Shown here piece after piece: positions 1 to 9,354 of a stretch of DNA of 35,629 nucleotides. Origin of the DNA: a virus; the IMG/VR virus record IMGVR_UViG_3300044949_001473, positions 1 through 35,629 of that record; one strand, written 5' to 3'. Below the pieces are notes generated by a model that searched no databases, was not told where the DNA came from, and saw only the letters and a program-made list of their open reading frames with translations. The position numbers were made by a program, and so were the translations under genes. Numbering within the stretch: position 1 is the stretch's first letter; the number at the start of each line of letters is the position of its first letter.

Positions 1-1027
1 TACTCCCTGATGATCCTATATCTTCATCTTTAATGATGAGCGACCAATCACCAGAACAACTATATCCGACTAGTCCTGTTATGCTAGCATCCAAACTTTC
101 ATAATTAATATTATCTAAAGTAAAGTTATATGATGATCTTTTATCTAAAATATTCAGATAATAATCCTCATTATCTCTGTTGTTCAAATATACACTTGGT
201 AAAGCTTTATTAGAAAAGGCAAAACTTAAACCATTAAGACTATTATAGTTTTTAATTTTATTATGACTAGACAATAATATCTTTTGTCCAGAAGGAGGAA
301 CAAGTATCATTGATAAGTCTTGAGGATAATTATGAGTCAATTTATCAATAGAAATTTCCACATTGGTTATAATCCCTGTGTCTGCTATACTTATTGTTCC
401 GCTGGTAAAACCAACATCTGGAACATTAAACCCTGATCCAGAATATAGTTTTCCGAACATGTCCATGCCTTGACATAAATATCCACAAAAATCTTCTTGT
501 ATAATATTACATGGCGATATAATTGTTGGAGTGGGCGTGGGTGTTGGGTTGTCGCCCGTGGGAGACACACCACTTCCAGTTCCACTTCCTCCTATAGAAA
601 AACCATTACTGTCCTCACAAGATATGTCGCCGCAATTAGCGCAAGACCTATCTGTACTGCTAGAATTGCAGTCAGGAAAATTATTTTTAATAATTTCAAT
701 TCGTCCTGTTGATATTCTTGTGTTTTGTACGCTCTGACCGTTTAATCCTATATCAAGATCATAAACAGCAGAATCAAAATTAAAGTCTTTTGTAGTTGAT
801 GCTGGTAAGTTCCATATGATATAACCAAAAGCATTTGTTGTTAAACTATAATTACCACATCCAACAGAACTACTATATAATCTTATTGTATTATTACTAT
901 CTTTTAGTCGTAATCTAGCACAATAATTACTTACGTCTATAGGATTACTATTATTGTCTAAGTATTGAAAAGTTATTTGAAAATCAGAACCTTGTTCTAT
1001 ATAAAAATTGTATGTTGCTGCTGCCAT
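1..1027 (-). CDS. Mosaic structural protein with P-domain (3' end cut off by window edge)
   Basis: The frame is open from the ATG at 1027 to the left edge, giving 342 visible residues and no stop. Residues 1-115 form a domain also found alone in the protein at 12170-12592: both start MAA, then share an IEQGS-F motif and a 'P-D-L/V-x-N-Y-C-A-R' motif. This resembles the baseplate/BppU-type N-terminal domain of phage accessory proteins. A Cys-rich stretch follows (residues 120-137: C120, C129, C132, C137), then a short Pro-Thr linker (161-168). Residues about 205-342 resemble a proprotein-convertase P-domain: 'TNVEISIDKLTHNYPQDLSM' followed by 'PPSGQ', and later 'CSGDWSLIIKD'. P-domains usually sit beside secreted peptidases, and any catalytic part would lie beyond the edge. 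The start follows a weak AGGAAA-type site. The virion role is inferred from context. Confidence 0.75.
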   Translation of the reverse strand, partial: MAAATYNFYIEQGSDFQITFQYLDNNSNPIDVSNYCARLRLKDSNNTIRLYSSSVGCGNYSLTTNAFGYIIWNLPASTTKDFNFDSAVYDLDIGLNGQSVQNTRISTGRIEIIKNNFPDCNSSSTDRSCANCGDISCEDSNGFSIGGSGTGSGVSPTGDNPTPTPTPTIISPCNIIQEDFCGYLCQGMDMFGKLYSGSGFNVPDVGFTSGTISIADTGIITNVEISIDKLTHNYPQDLSMILVPPSGQKILLSSHNKIKNYNSLNGLSFAFSNKALPSVYLNNRDNEDYYLNILDKRSSYNFTLDNINYESLDASITGLVGYSCSGDWSLIIKDEDIGSSGS

Positions 1028-1035
1028 AATATTTC

Positions 1036-1548
1036 CTAGAAAAATTCTCTCATGGTGTTATAATTACTTCTTAACATATCAGGAGTAAAATTATTACCAA
1101 CAAAAGGACTAAGAACAGCCTTGGCAACAGTTGCCTGAGCAAGATCCCAATGTGCTGTTAATTCGTCATATGACGCACATGGGCCGTGCGCTAGTAGTAC
1201 TTTTAATCCTTCCATACCTCCACCAACACTTAAACTAGCTGGACCTAATGCTGCCCTTACTCCATCCATAGCCGCTTTGGTTCTGATAGAGCTTTGATCA
1301 ATAAAACATGCTGCTTTTAATGCTACTAAACCAACAAAAATTTCGTCTTTATTAACTGTAGGATCAGGACTAATAGAAGGATTCGTAACATCAACAGCAT
1401 AAGTCTGGTCTAAAGATAAATCAAATTGAACATATTTTGCAGCAACAGTTATTACCTGTAAAAGCCTATCATCACTATATTGTTGTTCTTCACCAAAATC
1501 ATTAATTAGTGTTCTTACTATTATCGGTAATTCTATTTGCCATGACAT
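1036..1548 (-). CDS. Putative head-tail connector / neck protein
   Basis: A 170-aa protein starting MSWQIELPIIVRTLINDF. The N-terminal part combines 'INDFGEEQQYSDDRLLQVI' with 'VAAKYVQFDL', resembling the helical N-termini of phage head-completion/adaptor proteins, which begin with a short 'R-x-L-I-N-D… Y-S/T-D-x-x-L' helix pair. The rest is Ala-rich and probably helical, with no signal peptide or membrane segment. It sits between a small unknown gene and the P-domain protein, and is preceded by a 58-base gap holding a candidate late promoter (1583-1594), so it may head a transcript. The neck assignment is by resemblance only; another small virion protein is possible. Confidence 0.5.
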   Translation of the reverse strand: MSWQIELPIIVRTLINDFGEEQQYSDDRLLQVITVAAKYVQFDLSLDQTYAVDVTNPSISPDPTVNKDEIFVGLVALKAACFIDQSSIRTKAAMDGVRAALGPASLSVGGGMEGLKVLLAHGPCASYDELTAHWDLAQATVAKAVLSPFVGNNFTPDMLRSNYNTMREFF

Positions 1549-1582
1549 AATACGGCCTTTTATAAATGGTTTATGCTATATC

Positions 1583-1594
1583 TATAATATACAC
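1583..1594 (-). promoter_or_regulatory. Candidate phage late promoter motif
   Basis: The minus strand reads GTGTATATTATA, identical over 12 bases to the motif at 17978-17989 and close to those at 12624-12635 and 31125-31136. It lies in a 58-base gap, 35 bases before the ATG at 1548. The position suits a -10-type late promoter for the connector and P-domain genes. No -35 element is evident. Confidence 0.5.
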
Positions 1595-1606
1595 CCATAA
1601 CAACTA

Positions 1607-1945
1607 TTAAGGATTGCCGCTAGTAGGAATGATAGTCACTGTTCCATCTTCATTCATAGTAAACTGGCCAATTAAACTTAGTCCCTGGGTGATAGCTTCT
1701 GGTTTGACCTCACAGATTAATTGACCCAAAGCATAATGCAACTGAAATACCTCTCTGGCATCAGAGCCAAGAGCGCTTGCTATTTCATTTGGAGTTGATT
1801 TGGGATTATTCCAAAAGTTTATAGCTCCAGCATTAAAAGCATTAACCATCATTTGAAAGGTCATTTTCGTAGAACCTTTAAGATTATTAGCAACTAGTTC
1901 TGCTTGAGATAATTCATTTTGTGGATTATTATCTAATATGCTCAT
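1607..1945 (-). CDS. Hypothetical 112-aa protein
   Basis: Not recognised. It starts MSILDNNPQNELSQAELVAN; the middle is helical with small and aromatic residues ('MTFQMMVNAFNAGAINFWNN'), then 'PNEIASALGSDAREVFQLHY', and the C-terminus ends in a short beta-like stretch 'GTVTIIPTSGNP'. It has no Cys, signal peptide or transmembrane helix. The start codon overlaps the stop of the 60-aa gene upstream (ATGA), implying translational coupling. Its place after the long fibre gene suggests a small virion or assembly factor, but nothing in the sequence fixes this. Confidence 0.7.
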   Translation of the reverse strand: MSILDNNPQNELSQAELVANNLKGSTKMTFQMMVNAFNAGAINFWNNPKSTPNEIASALGSDAREVFQLHYALGQLICEVKPEAITQGLSLIGQFTMNEDGTVTIIPTSGNP

Positions 1946-2124
1946 ATTATTTCTCTATCATTAATAGACTGAGACTGCAAATAATTTTCAACTATAGTAT
2001 TTACTTCTTCTTGTGTGGGATAATGATCAAACTTGAAAAATTGAGTTGAATGTTCATTAATCAATACACGAACTCTATACTTGTTCGCAGGATCAAGGAA
2101 TAATTCAGTAATTTGATAATTCAT
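1942..2124 (-). CDS. Hypothetical 60-aa protein
   Basis: A short acidic protein beginning MNYQITELFLDPANKYRVRV and ending in a helix. An AAGG site lies about 8 bases before the ATG, and its stop overlaps the next start by 4 bases, which supports it as a real gene despite its size. The pattern (alternating hydrophobic strands followed by a 'PTQEEVNTIVENYL' helix) suggests a compact alpha/beta fold. It has no known family that I recognise. It lies directly after the 1038-aa fibre protein. Confidence 0.65.
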   Translation of the reverse strand: MNYQITELFLDPANKYRVRVLINEHSTQFFKFDHYPTQEEVNTIVENYLQSQSINDREII

Positions 2125-2134
2125 ATTTTATGCC

Positions 2135-5100
2135 TTATATTTGTATTATGCTTAATTCGTCAATGTATCCGGTATTCGTCGTACCTCCCCAACACTCTGC
2201 TAGTATCTCAACAACTCCGGCTTCTGTAGGAGTAAAACCAATACTAACTTGCTCCCATGTATCAGCCGCAGCGGTCATATAGCTTATGATGTCATTAGTT
2301 ACTCCTGCTATTTGTCCTCCTTTAAGTCTTAATCTAAAAGTTAAGCCTGTACTTGATCTTCTCATCCATGCTTTGACTGTCACCAAACTATTGGCGCTAA
2401 CCGCAACTTTTCCTATTGGGAAACCCAGTGGATAATTATCTCTTCTATAATCGCTCGTTGGAGACATACTCCAAGCAAAACCACTATTGGTATATCTAAT
2501 ACTAGTTTGAGGTCTGATCATTCCAAAATCAGTATATATATAATGATTATTAGCTGTATTATCTAAATTCATACTATATATTCTACCATCTGATCCACCA
2601 TATATGCCAAATTCTACAGATTCTAGGACTGTACAGTTATTAAGAAGCATGGTTCCTCCAAAACTATAAAATCCATTACTTATATTTCCAGAAGTAAAAC
2701 AATTATTAAATGTTTCATTAAATCCGCCGTGTCCAGATCTGTATCCTTCATTTTGATTATTAATAAAATTACAATTGTTCCAAACGTTATTAGATCCAGC
2801 GCCAGCATTTGTGGTAATTCCGAAAGAGCCATTATTGTTCCAAGAACAGTTATTAAAAATAATATTATTTCCGTTGCCCAAATCCATTCCTCTTAAATTA
2901 TTACTCAAAAAATAACAATTTGTAAATTTATGCATATTAAAACCAAAATCTGTTGCCATCCCTATTTGATTACAATTTAGAAACAGATTTTCAAATCTAC
3001 AAAACTGACTAGCAGTAGGAAGCTGTAAATGATTTGTACACGATATAACATAAAGATTACGAAGATCGCAGAACCATGAATTCTGTATCCATACTCTATC
3101 ATATCTAACAAAACCTAGTCTATTTACACCCCAACCAGATCTGCTACTTATACTTAAGCCATATCCAAAACTGTTTTGACCATCAAAAAAAGTGATTCCA
3201 CTTTGGGAACTCATATTTGTTCTATCGTAACCTCCTTCAATAACAATATTAGGAGTAAAATGACTTGCTCCATCATTTATTAAATGAACATTATTACTAG
3301 CAATGCTTTGAGGTGTCGTTTTTATTGTTTCTCTTTTAAATGTATTTATTGTTTCTGTTGTTCCATAATATCCTTTTGTGAAATTGCCCTGAGTTGACAC
3401 TATAGGGCTGGTTGATATTCTTCCATCTATCAACACTCTGGTTCCAACTATGCTTTGTATTGGATACCAAGTTTCGTTTGATGTGTTTTTTCCTATTAAA
3501 GATGCTAAATTTAAGGAATCTGCACTAGAACTAGCTTTACAAGCAATAATATTACTTAGTAAAAATGTTTGAGCCCCAAGATCTTGTGTAACATTAAGAG
3601 CTATGCTTTGAATACTATTACCTAAATTAGTAGCTAGATCAATGGTAAAAACATGCCAAGTATTTAATGCTCCACAATTTGGAATATTAAAAGTATTTAC
3701 AGCTGTAACACCAGCATTATCGCTACAAAGTCGTAATTGTAAAAAGCTTGTACCAAAACCAGTTGTTCCTGCTGTTTGTTGTATAAAAAAGCTTAGTTGT
3801 TGATATCCGCTAAGATTTTTTGTAGAAAAAGCCTTATAAGCAGCAAGACCGGTAGTAAATGCTGCGCCTATAGCAATACTATCAGAAACATTGCCCTGTT
3901 TTGTGGGGGTTGACATGGTGGCAGTTACGTTTGCGCTTGCTACCCAAGCTGTACGACCTTCTCCAACATTACCATGACTAGCAATATTATCTATTGGAGA
4001 TGAAGCTAATCGAACAACACAATTGGTGGCTCTTCTGGATGTGCCAGACGCTCCTCCAATACCATTTCCTGTTGATCCAGTAAGAGTAAATGTAGTGGAT
4101 CCAGTAACGGTTATTTCCCATGTTCCATTAGCGTTTGTGTTTGTTGCATGATCGCAAATAAATACAGTGTCTCCTGTCGAATATCCGTGGGCTGTTGAAG
4201 TAGTAATAGCTATTGGAGCAGCATTAGTTGAGGACGCTATTGCTACAGTAGGTGCTGATCCTGAGCCATTCCAAGTTGCATTACCTATGCTGGTTGGATC
4301 AGGACTAGCCTCAACTCTTATAATATCACAAGAATGAAGTCTAACTGCTGTTAGTCCATTCGTAAATGTTTGTATTCTTCCACCAATAAAATATTGACGA
4401 CCACTAGTATTAGCTAATGCGGTTCCGCCACTGATTGCGATTAGTGTCAAAGAAGTACTATTAATTCTGGCAATTATATGATAATAAGCATAAATACTTC
4501 CATTAAATATGCTTAAAATTTGTCCTGGAGGATCTTCATATGTTGTTACCGAAGAGGCGGCTTCTATTTGAACTCCAGTAAAATAAATTCCTTTGGTTGC
4601 ATCTCCCATATAGCTGACATTTGCCGCATCTAATCCACTATAACTATCTTCAGCTAAATAGAAAGCAAAAATATCAGTTGAGGCAGAGGCGGACGATGTT
4701 GCTGTCATGCTTAATCTATACCATCCACCGCCAATATTACTAATAGCCGCTGTTGCGCTTGCTCCTGTTGCTTCAACAGTTCCGCTAGATAAGTTGAATC
4801 TAGCCGATCTTGCTGTATCATTTGCTAATTGAAAAATAATTTTATTTCTTCCAGCACTTTTAATATATACAGAAAATGTATACTGTGTACTATTTGATAG
4901 TGTAACAAATGGGGATGCTTGGGTTCTAGCAAAGTGTGTTGTGCTGGTTGGGTATTCTTGAAGATAATATCTATAAGAATTTATTCCTGTTGGTCCAGTT
5001 ATAGTTTCGTCAACATAATAATTTAAACTTAATAATCTACAACCATTATATGAACCATAGTTTTGCCAAAAATTAGTATGCCAACAAATATTTTTAAGAG

Positions 5101-5251
5101 GTGCTATGGTATTATCATTGGGAAAATTCGCAGTAGCAGAACTGAATGTTGTTGAAGATATTGCTCCGTCAGATCCAGATGCTAATAGGGTAAAACTAGT
5201 CCCTCCATGATTATCATTTCCTTGTTCATGATCTAAATAAAATGTTGGCAT
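2135..5251 (-). CDS. Tail fibre/spike-like protein with parallel beta-helix
   Basis: A 1038-aa mosaic protein starting MPTFYLDHEQGNDNHGGT. Residues about 105-245 look like a carbohydrate-binding-type beta sandwich often seen in phage fibres ('YTFSVYIKSAGRNKIIFQL', 'GGGWYRLSMTA', 'YFTGVQIE'). Around 345-405 is an 'AHGYSTGDTVFI…NANGTWEITVTGSTTFTLTG' module of the FCCH-like type found in virion proteins. From about 690 to 900 there are repeated Asn/Cys/Phe turns ('FNNCSWNNNGSFGI', 'VWNNCNFINNQNEGY', 'LLNNCTVLES') typical of a right-handed parallel beta-helix as in tailspikes. The last 100 residues form another beta-sandwich-like domain. It probably binds or degrades a cell-surface glycan. An AGGAAA site precedes the ATG. 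No catalytic pair can be identified from reading alone. Confidence 0.8.
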   Translation of the reverse strand: MPTFYLDHEQGNDNHGGTSFTLLASGSDGAISSTTFSSATANFPNDNTIAPLKNICWHTNFWQNYGSYNGCRLLSLNYYVDETITGPTGINSYRYYLQEYPTSTTHFARTQASPFVTLSNSTQYTFSVYIKSAGRNKIIFQLANDTARSARFNLSSGTVEATGASATAAISNIGGGWYRLSMTATSSASASTDIFAFYLAEDSYSGLDAANVSYMGDATKGIYFTGVQIEAASSVTTYEDPPGQILSIFNGSIYAYYHIIARINSTSLTLIAISGGTALANTSGRQYFIGGRIQTFTNGLTAVRLHSCDIIRVEASPDPTSIGNATWNGSGSAPTVAIASSTNAAPIAITTSTAHGYSTGDTVFICDHATNTNANGTWEITVTGSTTFTLTGSTGNGIGGASGTSRRATNCVVRLASSPIDNIASHGNVGEGRTAWVASANVTATMSTPTKQGNVSDSIAIGAAFTTGLAAYKAFSTKNLSGYQQLSFFIQQTAGTTGFGTSFLQLRLCSDNAGVTAVNTFNIPNCGALNTWHVFTIDLATNLGNSIQSIALNVTQDLGAQTFLLSNIIACKASSSADSLNLASLIGKNTSNETWYPIQSIVGTRVLIDGRISTSPIVSTQGNFTKGYYGTTETINTFKRETIKTTPQSIASNNVHLINDGASHFTPNIVIEGGYDRTNMSSQSGITFFDGQNSFGYGLSISSRSGWGVNRLGFVRYDRVWIQNSWFCDLRNLYVISCTNHLQLPTASQFCRFENLFLNCNQIGMATDFGFNMHKFTNCYFLSNNLRGMDLGNGNNIIFNNCSWNNNGSFGITTNAGAGSNNVWNNCNFINNQNEGYRSGHGGFNETFNNCFTSGNISNGFYSFGGTMLLNNCTVLESVEFGIYGGSDGRIYSMNLDNTANNHYIYTDFGMIRPQTSIRYTNSGFAWSMSPTSDYRRDNYPLGFPIGKVAVSANSLVTVKAWMRRSSTGLTFRLRLKGGQIAGVTNDIISYMTAAADTWEQVSIGFTPTEAGVVEILAECWGGTTNTGYIDELSIIQI

Positions 5252-5267
5252 TATTAATTTTCCTATC

Positions 5268-5465
5268 CTAAGTTTTCTTTATATTGTCGTATGCTGCAAT
5301 AAAAGGTTGAGCCTTACTAATAACATCTAATCCAATAGTATTTTCATTTTTCCCAACAACTTCGACAAATGGCTGGGCTTGATACACAGTATCCATACCA
5401 AGAAGGTTTCGTTTTCTAGGTAATCTTGTTGATCGTTGTGTAAAATTTTGTCTTATACTAAACAT
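5268..5465 (-). CDS. Small 65-aa protein with internal 'QAQPF/KAQPF' duplication
   Basis: The ATG at 5465 gives MFSIRQNFTQRSTRLPRKRN. A TTG at 5474 would overlap the upstream stop but lacks a good site, so I prefer the ATG; both share the same frame. The protein has a basic N-terminus and then two copies of a short unit: 'GMDTVYQAQPFVEV' and 'GLDVISKAQPFIAA'. It is squeezed between two large fibre genes and probably co-translated with them. It could be a fibre-associated peptide or assembly factor; I do not recognise a family. Confidence 0.55.
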   Translation of the reverse strand: MFSIRQNFTQRSTRLPRKRNLLGMDTVYQAQPFVEVVGKNENTIGLDVISKAQPFIAAYDNIKKT

Positions 5466-5470
5466 AATTA

Positions 5471-8400
5471 TCAACCATAATTTTGAGAGAAACTACCATA
5501 CCAGAAAGAACCATCACTAATAAAACTATATATATCAACCTTACTAGCAGTAATTGTTGCTGTTGGTGTAGCACTATCAGCCCATCTTACTCCAGTAAAT
5601 GTGGCGGTATAATTTCCTGATCCACTATTTAAAAATAATGTGAAACTTTTTCCAGCGGTTGCTGTTGGCATAGTGAATGTGCAATTACCAGTTAATGTAC
5701 AAGTATGAACTGTTCCGCTGGCTAAACTTAACGTTTTGCTAGTTCCACTATTACCATTAGCTACTACACTTTCAGTAAAACTATCAAAAGTAAGATTGCC
5801 ATCAATGTTAGTATCTCCAACAACATGCAAAGTAGAATCTGGGGTTGTTGTTCCTATACCTATTCTGGCGAAACCACGATCTGTAGATAAAATAACAGCA
5901 CTTCCAGTTCCGCCGTCACCATATATTCTTAATCCATTAGTAGCATCGACAGAAAACATAGGGCCTGGACCGCTATCATTAGATGATATACTACCATCAA
6001 TACCCAAAATAATTCCTTCGTTACCATTTGATACATCGCTTCCGTCAGCAGCAACAGAGAGACTTCCAACAGCTTGAACTTTGGTTAATGGACTCGTTGT
6101 ACCTATTCCTAAATTATTAACAACATAAACATCGTTTCCATCTCCGTCAATAATTAATGCAGAAGATTCATTGATCTTAAAATTAATGCTATCTGATGTG
6201 TTTATATCTAAATTATTACCATTAGCTTTTATAGATTTAGTTGAATCTGCAAAATATAACGAATCACTTATTAAACCACTGCCATTAACGTGAAGCGTTG
6301 CTGATGGCGTTGCAGTATTAATTCCTACATTTCCATCTGTGTTTAAGTATAATTGTGGACTATAACCAGCGGTTATACATAGTGGATTATAGGCCGTGAC
6401 CCCAACATTAAATCCTTGAAATGCTGCAAATGCTGCTGTGCTACCAAAAGTGCCTGATGGATTATCATTAACACCCATACCAACTGATCCATCGCTTGAT
6501 CCTATCCAAGTAATTCCATATGAATCAAAACCTAAACATTTTATTTCTCCGTTGACATCTAATTTTGCGGTTGGAGAATTTGTTCCTATACCAACATCTC
6601 CAGCAGATGTTACAACTAAACTTTCAGCACCAGGAGTACCACCACCATATCCAAATGATCCATCAGAATTTTTAACTGCAAGAACTGACTGATCAGACAA
6701 TAAAAATCCTATTTCGCCACCATACCAATCATCGGACATATATAAGTATTGATTAAATCCAAATCTAACTGTCTGACTTCCATCATCAACAATACTACTA
6801 TTAACTAGTCCACTAGAATTAGTCCACTTTGATATATAATTAGTAGTACCAGTACCAGTTACAGGATTGGTGAGAGTGGCTTGTTTATTATTTAATTGAG
6901 TTTGAATTGCGCTAGTAACACCCTTTACATAGCTCAACTCCGCTAAAGATGGATAAGTTACCGTACTCAATGAAGTTACTTTTTTATTATTATCAAAACT
7001 GGCAATAGTGCTGGCAGTTTGATCATTTAAAAATAACCCGCTAGATATTAATCCACTACCAGTGACTGTTAATAGTGATCCACTAAATGTAAAATTACTT
7101 TCTGCATTGAGTCCAGTACTAGTACCATCAGAAGTAATAAGTCTATTATCACCATAGTTTGATACTGTGGTTGCACTTCCACCACCAGCTAAATTTGTAG
7201 AAGCAGCAGCGCCACCGGACGAAAGATCTAGATAAAATCCACGAGCACTACCTCCTTGTTCAAAAAATCTAATTTTATTTTGATAAGCATCAATAGTTAC
7301 TCCACCAGATAATGTTCCGCTAGGTGGTTTAGCTAGTTGTATTTCTCCTCCTTCATCACCAGAAGCATAAGTAGCTAATAAATATGGTGCGCTCAAATTT
7401 TGTCCATCAAAAGTTAAATTAGATTCAGCATTAATACCTAATGTTGATCCTGTGCTAGTAAGAACTCTATTATCTCCACTATTTGCTATTGTTGGAAGCA
7501 AACCACTAACTCCGCTACCAAAATTACTAATGTCAGAAACTGTGTGAGAATGACCGCTAATGCTAACGCCAGTACCATTAACTTGCAAAGCTTGAGTAAA
7601 ATTTCCTGTTCCTATAACATGCAGTTGAGATGTTGGGCTTGATGTTCCTATCCCAATTAGGCCACTTGTGTTTATTGTTAATCTATTTGCTCCAGCAGTA
7701 ACCGATCTTATATTAAAAAAGCCTGAACCAACAGAATTACCCTGGTTGATTCCAACACTCCAATCGCTAACAGTATCTGTTAATCTTAATTGAGTATCAT
7801 AAGCTAAAGTATTATTTAATCTTACTGTTGGTTGTTGTCCAGAAATATGTATCTTGTCTAGCGGGGAGGTTGTTCCTATACCAAGATTACCATTAGCATC
7901 TAATCTCATTTTTTCGGTAGCAGCTGGTCTAAACAAGATATATTGATTAGCAGCAGTTCCAGCAGAAGAATTACCTATTCTTATCGGAGCATTTCCTGCG
8001 TATATATCAACATCAGCACCTTGATTTCCAACTTTAACATAAGCATTAGTAGCATCTAGATAAAGATTACTACTAGCGTCTGTACGCAATTTAAGCGCCG
8101 TTTCGGATATTCCTGCCTGACCTGTTCTAAGATAAAGATTATTAGAAGTTGCTGCCGTTCCAAAATATGCTGTTCCGTTTACATCCAACTTACCAGACGG
8201 GGTTGTTGTTCCTATTCCAACATTAGTCCCATTATCAAAAACTAGACTATTAGCAAGTATAGAACCACCAGTAAATTTACTTAAATAATTAGTGGTTCCT
8301 CCAGCCCCATATATTAATCCAGAACCATTATAATTAATAGCTGTTCTACTAATAGAAAAAATAGTATCATTACCATCAAAAAATTTAAAAGACATTCCAC

Positions 8401-9286
8401 TAGGAATACTGAACCAAGTATTATTATTTCCAGCATAATCAACACCAATAGCATTATGTCCTAAAGTATTATTGGAACTTAATAATAATCTAACGCCATT
8501 ACTAATTGATCCTACCGAATAACTATTAGGCGTACTAGTATCGTCAAAAGATATGATATTTGGCTGAGATGTTCCAGAGCTGATTATTTGTATTTTATCA
8601 TTAACATTTATATTACTAAATATACCACTACTGGTGGGAATCCATAGACTATTAGTGCTATTATATTGTAAATATTGATTATTTGTAGCACCTGTGGTTG
8701 CTACATTATGAAGTTCTTCTAATTCATATCCGTTCTGAACATTAACATTGATAATTCCTTGTTGAGAATGTTTTCGTATTAATGTTCCAATAAATACAGA
8801 ATGATCTGGAGCATACGGCTTGGTTGTAGTCATACCGCCGGATACTGTTGGACTTAGCCACAGTGCGGTTCCTTCACTAACACTACTAAATTGAGAATTT
8901 GTGTTAAGATTCCTTAATGTTCCATTAACAATAACCGTACCTTTATTTCCAGTAGTAATATCATTAACAACTAATCCATACGTTTTACTACTAGAACCTT
9001 CATTACCAGCTAAAGCTAATGTTATTCTTGGAGTGTCTCCTTGAGCTCCATTAATATAGACAACACTCATCTCTGGTATAGTACTACCAGTATCATTACG
9101 AACCACAGTTATTAAATTATCATTAACAGCAGCAAGGTCTCCCCACTGAGTGGTTCCATCTCCAATTTTTAATATATTAAAATCTGTTACAAAACTTGGT
9201 TCACCACTAGCTAAAATTCCACTACTACTAGCATCCCATTGGGCGTATGTTCCCTTACGAAATTGTATATTATTTTGTCTTGGCAT
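5471..9286 (-). CDS. Very long tail fibre with Mtd-type N-terminus and seven GIGTTSP-type repeats
   Basis: A 1271-aa fibre protein. Residues 1-55 ('IQFRKGTYAQW', 'LASGEPSFVTDFNILKIGDG', 'TTQWGDL') match the N-terminal attachment domain of the major tropism determinant/long fibre type. The shaft carries seven copies of a G-I-G/N-T-x-(T/S)-P-x-x-K/x-L-x-V-x-G unit (for example 'VGIGTTTPSGKLDVNG', 'IGIGTSSPTSQLHVIG', 'VGINTATPSATLHVNG'), a common phage fibre repeat. A segment 'LAELSYVKGVTSAIQTQLNN' has a close partner in the neighbouring fibre. The C-terminal about 80 residues form a beta-rich tip ('CTLTGNCTFTMPTATAGKSF', 'WADSATPTATITASKVDIYS'). There is no chaperone or cleavage domain. The likely role is host adsorption, with the N-terminus docking to the virion. 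Confidence 0.85.
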   Translation of the reverse strand: MPRQNNIQFRKGTYAQWDASSSGILASGEPSFVTDFNILKIGDGTTQWGDLAAVNDNLITVVRNDTGSTIPEMSVVYINGAQGDTPRITLALAGNEGSSSKTYGLVVNDITTGNKGTVIVNGTLRNLNTNSQFSSVSEGTALWLSPTVSGGMTTTKPYAPDHSVFIGTLIRKHSQQGIINVNVQNGYELEELHNVATTGATNNQYLQYNSTNSLWIPTSSGIFSNINVNDKIQIISSGTSQPNIISFDDTSTPNSYSVGSISNGVRLLLSSNNTLGHNAIGVDYAGNNNTWFSIPSGMSFKFFDGNDTIFSISRTAINYNGSGLIYGAGGTTNYLSKFTGGSILANSLVFDNGTNVGIGTTTPSGKLDVNGTAYFGTAATSNNLYLRTGQAGISETALKLRTDASSNLYLDATNAYVKVGNQGADVDIYAGNAPIRIGNSSAGTAANQYILFRPAATEKMRLDANGNLGIGTTSPLDKIHISGQQPTVRLNNTLAYDTQLRLTDTVSDWSVGINQGNSVGSGFFNIRSVTAGANRLTINTSGLIGIGTSSPTSQLHVIGTGNFTQALQVNGTGVSISGHSHTVSDISNFGSGVSGLLPTIANSGDNRVLTSTGSTLGINAESNLTFDGQNLSAPYLLATYASGDEGGEIQLAKPPSGTLSGGVTIDAYQNKIRFFEQGGSARGFYLDLSSGGAAASTNLAGGGSATTVSNYGDNRLITSDGTSTGLNAESNFTFSGSLLTVTGSGLISSGLFLNDQTASTIASFDNNKKVTSLSTVTYPSLAELSYVKGVTSAIQTQLNNKQATLTNPVTGTGTTNYISKWTNSSGLVNSSIVDDGSQTVRFGFNQYLYMSDDWYGGEIGFLLSDQSVLAVKNSDGSFGYGGGTPGAESLVVTSAGDVGIGTNSPTAKLDVNGEIKCLGFDSYGITWIGSSDGSVGMGVNDNPSGTFGSTAAFAAFQGFNVGVTAYNPLCITAGYSPQLYLNTDGNVGINTATPSATLHVNGSGLISDSLYFADSTKSIKANGNNLDINTSDSINFKINESSALIIDGDGNDVYVVNNLGIGTTSPLTKVQAVGSLSVAADGSDVSNGNEGIILGIDGSISSNDSGPGPMFSVDATNGLRIYGDGGTGSAVILSTDRGFARIGIGTTTPDSTLHVVGDTNIDGNLTFDSFTESVVANGNSGTSKTLSLASGTVHTCTLTGNCTFTMPTATAGKSFTLFLNSGSGNYTATFTGVRWADSATPTATITASKVDIYSFISDGSFWYGSFSQNYG

Positions 9287-9354
9287 TTGTTTCCCATAAT
9301 AGAAAGTGTCCCATATACCATACTATATTAATAGAATTTATCAAATTGTCTATA

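Noticed and set aside
9287-9354. 68-base gap between the two fibre genes as a fifth late promoter
   Set aside because: Contains GGTATATGGGAC but not GTGTAT plus an AT-rich core, so the match is too weak.
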